A stretch of DNA of 64,000 nucleotides from Flemingiibacterium sp045586505 (GTDB taxonomy: Bacteria > Bacillota > Clostridia > Oscillospirales > CAG-272): the NCBI GenBank assembly GCA_045586505.1, contig JAZNAL010000006.1, positions 1 to 64,000 of the forward strand, read 5' to 3'. Positions 58,858 through 64,000 of this stretch are shown piece after piece. The first letter of the stretch is position 1; each line of letters starts with the position of its first letter. The translations under genes were made by a program, and so were the position numbers. The notes under the pieces are model-generated. The model searched no databases. It worked only from the letters and a program-made list of their open reading frames with translations, and had not been told where the DNA came from.

Positions 58858-60255
58858 ATGAAGAACACAGAAAAGACAATGGACAAAATAGTCGCTCTCT
58901 GTAAGACACGCGGCTTCGTTTTCCCCGGCTCTGAGATCTACGGCGGTCTTGCAAACTCCTGGGACTACGGCCCTCTCGGCGTTGAAATGAAAAACAACGT
59001 CAAGCGTGCATGGTGGAAGAAGTTCGTGCAGGAGAACCCCTACAACGTAGGTCTTGACTCGGCTATCCTCATGAACCGCGAGGTTTGGGTAGCATCCGGT
59101 CACGTTGCAACCTTCAATGACCCGCTGATCGACTGCAAGTCCTGCAAGATGCGTCATCGCGCCGACAAGCTGGTTGAGGAGTATGTAAGAGAGAATAATC
59201 TCGATGTCAACGTAGAGGCGATGGACGGCGAAGCACTCCTTAACTTCATCCGTGAAAACAACGTGCCCTGCCCCGGCTGCGGCAAGTCCGATTTCACCGA
59301 TATCCGTAAGTTCAATCTTATGTTCAAGACCCACCAGGGTGTTACCGAGGATTCCGGCAACGAGGTTTACCTCCGTCCCGAGACCGCACAGGGTATTTTC
59401 GTAAACTTTGAAGCAATTCAGAGAACCACCAGAAGAAAGCTTCCCTTCGGCGTCTGCCAGGTAGGTAAGTCCTTCAGAAACGAGATCACCCCCGGTAACT
59501 TCATCTTCCGGATCCGCGAGTTTGAGCAGATGGAGCTTGAATTCTTCTGCAAGCCCGACACCGACCTTGAATGGTTCGAATATTGGAGAAGCTACTGCCA
59601 CAACTGGCTGCTCTCCCTCAACGTCAAGGACGAAAACCTTCGTCTGCGCGACCACGAGCCCGAGGAGCTGTCCTTCTATAGTAAGGCAACCACCGACTTC
59701 GAGTATCTGTTCCCGTTTGGTTGGGGCGAGCTCTGGGGCGTTGCCGACAGAACCAACTACGACCTCTCTCAGCACATCGAGCACTCCGGCAAGGATCTCA
59801 CCTATTTCGATCCCGAGACCAACGAGCGCTACATTCCTTACGTTGTTGAGCCCTCCCTGGGTGCTGACCGTATGGCGCTTGCACTCCTGGTTGAAGCTTA
59901 CGACGAGGAAGTTATCGACGCAGAGAAGAACGACACCCGCGTTGTAATGCGCTTCCATCCCGCGATCGCGCCCTACAAGGTAGCGGTTCTGCCTCTCTCA
60001 AAGAAGCTGTCCGACAAGGCTATGGAGGTTTACACCGAGCTTTCCAAGGAGTTCATGACTGACTTTGACGAGACCGGTTCCATCGGTAAGCGTTACCGCC
60101 GCGAGGACGAGATCGGTACTCCCTTCTGCGTAACCTATGACTTCGAGTCCGAGAACGACGGCTGCGTAACCGTTCGTGACCGTGACACCATGGAGCAGGT
60201 TCGACTCCCCATCACCGAGCTCAAGGCATACATCGCCGAAAAGATCAAGTTCTAA
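58858..60255 (+). CDS. glyS: Glycine--tRNA ligase, alpha2 (eukaryote-like) type
   Basis: 465 residues, class II dimeric GlyRS. Features: CKTRGFVFPGSEIYGGLANSWDYGPLG, zinc-binding CKSCKMRHRADKL...CPGCGKSD insertion, YLRPETAQGIFVNF (motif 2 region), GEL-GVADRTNYDL, EPSLGADRMALALL (motif 3) and the anticodon-binding C-terminus. No T-box is seen in the 52-bp upstream gap; AAAGGA serves as ribosome site. It may be co-transcribed with the LCP gene. Confidence 0.96.
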   Translation: MKNTEKTMDKIVALCKTRGFVFPGSEIYGGLANSWDYGPLGVEMKNNVKRAWWKKFVQENPYNVGLDSAILMNREVWVASGHVATFNDPLIDCKSCKMRHRADKLVEEYVRENNLDVNVEAMDGEALLNFIRENNVPCPGCGKSDFTDIRKFNLMFKTHQGVTEDSGNEVYLRPETAQGIFVNFEAIQRTTRRKLPFGVCQVGKSFRNEITPGNFIFRIREFEQMELEFFCKPDTDLEWFEYWRSYCHNWLLSLNVKDENLRLRDHEPEELSFYSKATTDFEYLFPFGWGELWGVADRTNYDLSQHIEHSGKDLTYFDPETNERYIPYVVEPSLGADRMALALLVEAYDEEVIDAEKNDTRVVMRFHPAIAPYKVAVLPLSKKLSDKAMEVYTELSKEFMTDFDETGSIGKRYRREDEIGTPFCVTYDFESENDGCVTVRDRDTMEQVRLPITELKAYIAEKIKF

Positions 60256-60262
60256 ACTACAT

Positions 60263-60295
60263 CGAGCCGACGCTTTTGCGTCGGCTCGAATTTTT
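60263..60295 (+). terminator. Terminator of glyS
   Basis: 11-bp perfect stem CGAGCCGACGC/GCGTCGGCTCG with TTTT loop, then AATTTTTCTG. Confidence 0.94.
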
Positions 60296-60331
60296 CTGAC
60301 ATTGCAATTTCTCACAATTACCAAAACACAA

Positions 60332-60358
60332 CGGCGGGAGTAAGCTCCCGCCGCTTTT
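60332..60358. terminator. Second terminator-like hairpin, azlD side
   Basis: 9-bp stem CGGCGGGAG/CTCCCGCCG with TAAG loop; CTTTTTATT on the plus side, TTGTGTTTTG on the minus side. Probably ends the azlCD transcript. Confidence 0.8.
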
Positions 60359-60375
60359 TATTACAGATTTCAAAC

Positions 60376-60684
60376 TCACCGTACCAAATACAAAACAAGA
60401 TCCGCCGCGATGGCGCCGAGGACGCAGACCATGACGGGACAGCGGAGCCACGCAAGCATCACCGCCACACCACCACCTACGATTCCGATCATGGGATCGG
60501 CGGCGTCGCTTGACAGGATGCCGGGAAATATCAGCGCCGCCATTGCGGTGTATGGAATCAGTTTCAGAAATTTTTCAAGCTTTGGGGACAGCTTGATCTT
60601 ATCCACCATTACCAGCGGCAGTGCACGCGGGAGATAAGTGACAAGAGTCATGCCGATTATCATAAGTACGATCCTAGTGTTCAT
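60376..60684 (-). CDS. azlD: Branched-chain amino acid exporter subunit AzlD
   Basis: 102 residues, about three membrane helices: TLVTYLPRALPLVMVDKIKLSPKLEKFLKLIPYTAMAALIFPGIL is the AzlD signature. The ATG at 60684 has GGAGGGCGG before it and overlaps the azlC end by 11 bp. Works as a pair with AzlC. Confidence 0.93.
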   Translation of the reverse strand: MNTRIVLMIIGMTLVTYLPRALPLVMVDKIKLSPKLEKFLKLIPYTAMAALIFPGILSSDAADPMIGIVGGGVAVMLAWLRCPVMVCVLGAIAADLVLYLVR

Positions 60685-61381
60685 TTCCGCCCTCCAAGTC
60701 CACGAAAAATACGCCAAATGCCGCACAGACCAGCGTTGAAATGATCAATGAAAGACTGGAGTCAAGAAACTGTACAAGAATAGTATTTAATACGGCGCAG
60801 AGTATGACAAGAAGCGTTAGCTTCATGTTGCCCCGAAGCCCCGGTACAAGCAGACCTATAAACATGGCGTACAGCGATACGCCAAGGCTGGCGGTAATGA
60901 TGGCAGGCAGCAGATCTGATGCCACCGCGCCGATTAACGTGCCTGCGTTCCAGGAAAGATATGTAACAAGCGCAAGCCCTATGTAGAAGGTGATAGAGGT
61001 ATTCTCCTCTTTTTCTGTTGTAAAGATGGCAAAGCCCTCGTCGGTGATACCGAAGCCAGCAATCAGTCTTATAATAACTCCGCCGCCCTTCATGCGCCTT
61101 CCGACGCAGACACTCATGATGATGTGCCGCAGATTAAGTATAAACGTAGCGAAAATGATGGCGATCACGCTTGCACCCTCAGCATACTTACCCACCGCCA
61201 TCATCTGACTCGCCCCCGCAAACACCGACAGCGACATATAACAGGTCTCGGCGATTGAAAATCCTGCCTGACGGGCAATTATTGCGTAGGCAATACCTAC
61301 GGGAATAAATCCGAGGATAACGGGGATGCCCGCCCTCATGCCGCCAGTGAACTGTGTACGGCGGTTTTGTGCTTCATTCAT
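60674..61381 (-). CDS. azlC: Branched-chain amino acid exporter subunit AzlC
   Basis: 235 residues, about seven membrane segments. GIPVILGFIPVGIAYAIIARQAGFSIAETCYMSLSVFAGASQMMAV and FILNLRHIIMSV are typical of AzlC/YgaZ. The ATG at 61381 is chosen over an in-frame GTG 3 bp earlier; AAGGTG is 5 nt upstream and it overlaps the threonine-aldolase stop. Exports branched-chain amino acids or analogues. Confidence 0.94.
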   Translation of the reverse strand: MNEAQNRRTQFTGGMRAGIPVILGFIPVGIAYAIIARQAGFSIAETCYMSLSVFAGASQMMAVGKYAEGASVIAIIFATFILNLRHIIMSVCVGRRMKGGGVIIRLIAGFGITDEGFAIFTTEKEENTSITFYIGLALVTYLSWNAGTLIGAVASDLLPAIITASLGVSLYAMFIGLLVPGLRGNMKLTLLVILCAVLNTILVQFLDSSLSLIISTLVCAAFGVFFVDLEGGNEH

Positions 61382-62406
61382 CACAGCACCTTGGTAAGCG
61401 CGTCCACATCCGACGCCTTTGTCGCCCAGCTTGTGGCAAACCGAACTGCCGTGTGAGACTCGTCCACACGCTCCCAGAAGCTTACACTTGCGTGCTTCCT
61501 AATACGCTCGAGCTCACTGTTTTCAAGCACTATGAATATCTGATTGGTAACCGTTTCAATTAAGAAGCGGTAACCTTTTTCCTTGAATGCCGCGCGAAGC
61601 TTGTTTGCCATGTCAATGGCATGGCGGCTGATGTTGTAGTAAAGCCCGTCCGTGAACAGTGCGTCAAACTGCACGCCCAGGACACGCCCCTTGGCAAGCA
61701 GTGCGCCGTGCTGTTTGATGGCGGTAAAGAAATGCTTTGGCGCGTTGTTATGGCAAAACACCACAGCCTCGCCGCAGAGCGCGCCCACCTTGGTGCCGCC
61801 TATGTAAAATACATCACACAGCGCCGCTATATCACGAAGCGTAAGGTCGGTACCGTCGCTTACAAGCCCGTATCCAAGTCGCGCACCGTCAAGATACAGC
61901 GGGAGCTCATACTCGCGGCAGAGCGCTGACAGCGCCGACAGCTCTGCCTTTGTATAAAGCGTGCCGTATTCGGTGGGATGGGAGATGTACACCATCCCTG
62001 GGAACACCATATGCTCGTGTGTCTCGTCATCGTAGAATTTTTCAAGATAAGCTCTTACAGTTTCCGCTTGGAGCTTTCCGCAGACGGCGGGCAAGGTCAG
62101 CACCTTGTGACCCGTGTATTCAATAGCACCCGCCTCGTGCACCTCTATGTGACCTGTCTTTGCGGCAATTACTCCCTCGCAGTCACCAAGCACGGTGCCA
62201 ATAACAAGCTGATTTGTCTGGGTACCGCCCACAAGCAGGTACACATCCGCGTCGGGGCAACCGCATTCGGCTTTTATCTTAGCCTTTGCCGACTCGCAGT
62301 ACTTATCGCTTCCGTAGCCCGAAAGCTGTTCCATATTCGTCTCGCACAGACGGCGCAGGAGCACCTCGTGGGCACCCTCCGTGTAATCGCTTTCAAAATT
62401 CGCCAT
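61381..62406 (-). CDS. ltaE: Low-specificity L-threonine aldolase-like PLP enzyme
   Basis: 341 residues, fold type I. VYLLVGGTQTNQLVIGTVL, HIEVHEAGAIEYTGHKV, LYLDGARLGYGL with the cofactor Asp, and the PLP lysine in YIGGTKVGALCGEAVV. Cleaves L-threonine or allo-threonine to glycine and acetaldehyde in known members. Co-transcribed with azlCD; glycine supply beside glyS is a coincidence I would not press. Confidence 0.88.
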   Translation of the reverse strand: MANFESDYTEGAHEVLLRRLCETNMEQLSGYGSDKYCESAKAKIKAECGCPDADVYLLVGGTQTNQLVIGTVLGDCEGVIAAKTGHIEVHEAGAIEYTGHKVLTLPAVCGKLQAETVRAYLEKFYDDETHEHMVFPGMVYISHPTEYGTLYTKAELSALSALCREYELPLYLDGARLGYGLVSDGTDLTLRDIAALCDVFYIGGTKVGALCGEAVVFCHNNAPKHFFTAIKQHGALLAKGRVLGVQFDALFTDGLYYNISRHAIDMANKLRAAFKEKGYRFLIETVTNQIFIVLENSELERIRKHASVSFWERVDESHTAVRFATSWATKASDVDALTKVL

Positions 62407-62428
62407 TTATATATCCTCCGTCTCAGTA

Positions 62429-62457
62429 AATATCCCTCGGCGGCGCCGAGGGATATT
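62429..62457. terminator. Terminator after the 79-aa gene
   Basis: 13-bp perfect stem AATATCCCTCGGC/GCCGAGGGATATT with a 3-base loop. Followed on the minus strand by TTACTG, so U-poor. Confidence 0.7.
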
Positions 62458-62462
62458 GTGTG

Positions 62463-62702
62463 TTATTTTCCGAGCTTTTCAGCCTTCCATGCGTCAGCCT
62501 TTGCGGCGGACATTCTGGTAATATTCTCCTCGGGATAGATAGACTCCGCACCGCCGTTTACATAGAGAAACAGCTTGCCGCTTGGGGTCTTGTAAAGGGT
62601 CTCTTCATAGCCCTTGGGATCTCCGAGCTCGCCGTTTGTGTACTTTTCAACGACTTCGGAAACCTCGGTATCATATTCTACCTTGCAAATGATCTTTTTC
62701 AT
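62463..62702 (-). CDS. Small protein of unknown function
   Basis: 79 residues, no membrane segment. Mixed beta (MKKIICKVEYDTE, KLFLYVNGGAES) and a C-terminal helix (SAAKADAWKAEKL). The line ETLYKTPSGKLFLYVNGG suggests a small beta-hairpin fold. Good ribosome site (AAAGGAT) and its own promoter and terminator make it a real single gene. I do not recognise the family. Confidence 0.8.
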   Translation of the reverse strand: MKKIICKVEYDTEVSEVVEKYTNGELGDPKGYEETLYKTPSGKLFLYVNGGAESIYPEENITRMSAAKADAWKAEKLGK

Positions 62703-62737
62703 TGTGGTTTTATCCTTTCAATCAGACTTGCATTTAT

Positions 62738-62766
62738 AGTATACCACAAAAATGTTAATAAATCAA
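62738..62766 (-). promoter_or_regulatory. Promoter of the 79-aa gene
   Basis: Minus strand -35 TTGATT (complement of 62761-62766), 17-base spacer, -10 TATACT (complement of 62738-62743). Confidence 0.8.
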
Positions 62767-62816
62767 TACATTTTTGCAAACGCAAACTCCCTTGCCTGAA
62801 CGTCGCAAGTTACTTG

Positions 62817-63299
62817 TTATGCAAACCATTCGTAGGCGCGTCTCGGCGTACCGTCTTCTACGTAGATTATGCCTCGATAAACAAATCCGCAGTCAGTTAC
62901 CACCTTCTGCATGGGAATATTATCCGCATGGGTATCGATCCGCAAATGATCGTATCGCTTCGAAGCGTACCCGAAGATCTGTCTGAAAATACCGCGCGCG
63001 GTCCCGTCGCTAGCCACGCGGTGAATGGCGGCGTATGGCGTATCGGACGCCCATGCGCCCTCGATATGGGCGTAGGTTGGATCAGCGCCCTCGAATAATC
63101 CGAAGCAGGCGCACACACGCCCCTCCTCGGTGCATACGACGTACATATTGCCGTCGTTAATATCATCAGTTACAAGTTCGGGAAACGGATAGCCGTTCTG
63201 CCACTGTGTATGGTTGCCGTTTTGCCGCATATACGCCTTTGCAATGTCGTAGATTCGCATAATGTGGGCATGGTCGGCAAGTGTTGCTTTTCGTATCAT
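62817..63299 (-). CDS. GNAT-family N-acetyltransferase
   Basis: 160 residues. IRKATLADHAHIMRIYDIAKAYM start, strand 4 and helix 3 with the acetyl-CoA pyrophosphate loop in VASDGTARGIFRQIFGYA (a Q/R-x-x-G-x-G/A variant), and the late motif MQKVVTDCGFVYRGIIYVEDGTPRRAYEW. Substrate unknown; the RIDTHADNIPMQK segment is typical of the YhbS/RimI-like group. Single gene with a strong promoter. Confidence 0.9.
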   Translation of the reverse strand: MIRKATLADHAHIMRIYDIAKAYMRQNGNHTQWQNGYPFPELVTDDINDGNMYVVCTEEGRVCACFGLFEGADPTYAHIEGAWASDTPYAAIHRVASDGTARGIFRQIFGYASKRYDHLRIDTHADNIPMQKVVTDCGFVYRGIIYVEDGTPRRAYEWFA

Positions 63300-63322
63300 T
63301 TAGTGTCAGCTCCTTCTTGTGT

Positions 63323-63351
63323 ATTATAGCACACTTCTACTTAAATTGCAA
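63323..63351 (-). promoter_or_regulatory. Promoter of the acetyltransferase gene
   Basis: Minus strand -35 TTGCAA (complement of 63346-63351), 17-base spacer, -10 TATAAT (complement of 63323-63328). Confidence 0.85.
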
Positions 63352-63578
63352 GGTGTTTTGGGTATTTCAAATTTGTTCGTTTATATAAGTCTGCGCGCCG
63401 CATTAAATCGCAGCGGGTAACGACATCGTCACATATGGCAAACGAGCAAGCTTAGAAGTCAATAAATACCGTTTTCTTAAAGCTTAATATAAAAGCAGAA
63501 TGTCGCAATAACAAGAAGTGTTTTTGTGGGAATCCTCAAAACTCGGCAATTACATCAGTCCACGCAGGTTTTGATAGC
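63352..63578. other. Intergenic stretch without recognised feature
   Basis: Between two divergent promoters. No ORF with a ribosome site, no long repeat, no tRNA seen. Confidence 0.5.
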
Positions 63579-63608
63579 TTGACACCGCGGTAACGCCGAG
63601 CATATCAT
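63579..63608 (+). promoter_or_regulatory. Possible promoter of the DUF3343-like gene
   Basis: -35 TTGACA at 63579-63584, 18-base spacer, -10 TATCAT at 63603-63608. Confidence 0.6.
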
Positions 63609-63630
63609 AAAATCGGAAGGAGGAATTTTT

Positions 63631-63846
63631 ATGCAAAGCATCGCGCGATTAAGATTTGGCTCCATCACAATGGCGATGCAGGCGCGTGAAGTACTTTCGC
63701 GAGGTCACATCGCCTCCACCGTCGTCCGCTTGCGCCCCGAGGAATCACAGGCGGGCTGTGGCTACGGTCTGGAGCTTCCCCGCCGCGATTTGTATGCGGC
63801 ATCCGCGATCCTCGAGCGCGCGGGAATGCGGCATACGGTTATTTAA
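63631..63846 (+). CDS. DUF3343-like small protein (putative Se/S carrier-like)
   Basis: 71 residues, ribosome site AAGGAGG at 7 nt. FGSITMAMQAREVLSRGHIASTVVRLRPEESQAGCGYGLEL matches the DUF3343 layout: 'FxSxxxAxxAExxLxxxGI' helix, a beta strand and a single conserved Cys (C43) in GCGYGLEL. Family members often neighbour selenium or cysteine-desulfurase genes; none are in this window, but only about 150 bp remain downstream. Confidence 0.78.
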   Translation: MQSIARLRFGSITMAMQAREVLSRGHIASTVVRLRPEESQAGCGYGLELPRRDLYAASAILERAGMRHTVI

Positions 63847-63907
63847 TGTTTATGATAATATAAATTAGCGGCTATATGCGGCTTCAGATAATGTTCGCAC
63901 CATACCT

Positions 63908-63934
63908 GTAGGGGCGTGGCTGCCCCGCCCCTAC
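63908..63934. repeat. GTAGGGGCG palindrome
   Basis: GTAGGGGCG and CGCCCCTAC arms around a short GC-rich centre. Same GTAGGGG flank as the repeats at 22801 and 30813. The remaining bases to 64000 show no gene. Confidence 0.75.
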
Positions 63935-64000
63935 GGTAAGATGCTGCAAGCATTTGCCTTGAATCCTTCTAAATAAATGACAACTTACAACAAAAAAGGA

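Overview
The window looks like chromosomal DNA of an endospore-forming, or formerly sporulating, anaerobic Clostridia-type Firmicute, probably Oscillospiraceae-like. The evidence is a T-box in front of valS, sporulation genes yabP, yabQ and a SpoVB-type flippase, the mazG-hup-rqcP-yabP-yabQ-divIC order, the miaB-ymcA/ylbF-mutS-mutL order known from Bacillus, HemZ, strong TTGACA-17-TATAAT promoters and AGGAGG ribosome sites. No phage, transposase, rRNA or CRISPR array is visible. There is one complete tRNA.

Layout. 1-4.0 kb (minus): 5' part of valS under a T-box, then a zinc/cadmium resistance operon (CadC-like repressor, HMA chaperone, P1B ATPase) behind a perfect-spaced promoter and an ArsR/SmtB-type operator. 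4.3-5.6 kb: SleB/CwlJ-like cell-wall hydrolase behind a long, possibly pseudoknotted leader and a translationally coupled short ORF. 5.6-8.9 kb (minus): thiT with a TPP riboswitch, a radical SAM activase paired with a cysteine-motif protein, a CD1247-like zinc-ribbon protein, efp. 9.2-19.8 kb (plus): NusG-II protein, Gx transporter, ApbE, TVP38-like protein, miaB, ylbF-like gene, mutS, mutL, tgt. 19.8-22.7 kb (minus): guaB and a P-loop ATPase.

23-32 kb (minus) is the most unusual part: a tightly packed operon in which two sugar-type ABC permeases are followed by an HlyD-like coiled-coil adaptor, a MacB-core-like membrane protein and a large two-part solute-binding lipoprotein, without an ATPase. 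Next to it is a standalone CARF-nuclease (Card1/Can2, DUF1887-like) gene with no CRISPR locus. 32.3-34.7 kb: pcrA.

34.7-55 kb (minus): birA, a class A beta-lactamase-like hydrolase, an amidohydrolase, divIC, yabQ, yabP, rqcP, hup, mazG, spoVB-like, mtaD, two unknown genes, punA, a uridine-kinase-like gene, hemZ, dtd, rel, recJ and an RseC-like gene. These serve division/sporulation, nucleotide salvage, stringent response and repair.

55.3-57.7 kb is a small accessory region: tRNA-Arg(CCG), a 131-bp duplication that carries a truncated tRNA copy, and two lipoproteins, one of them a serpin. 57.7-64 kb: LCP protein, glyS, azlCD with a threonine-aldolase-like gene, a small unknown gene, a GNAT acetyltransferase and a DUF3343-like protein. 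Short GC-rich palindromic repeats (GTAGGGG-type) are scattered in intergenic positions.
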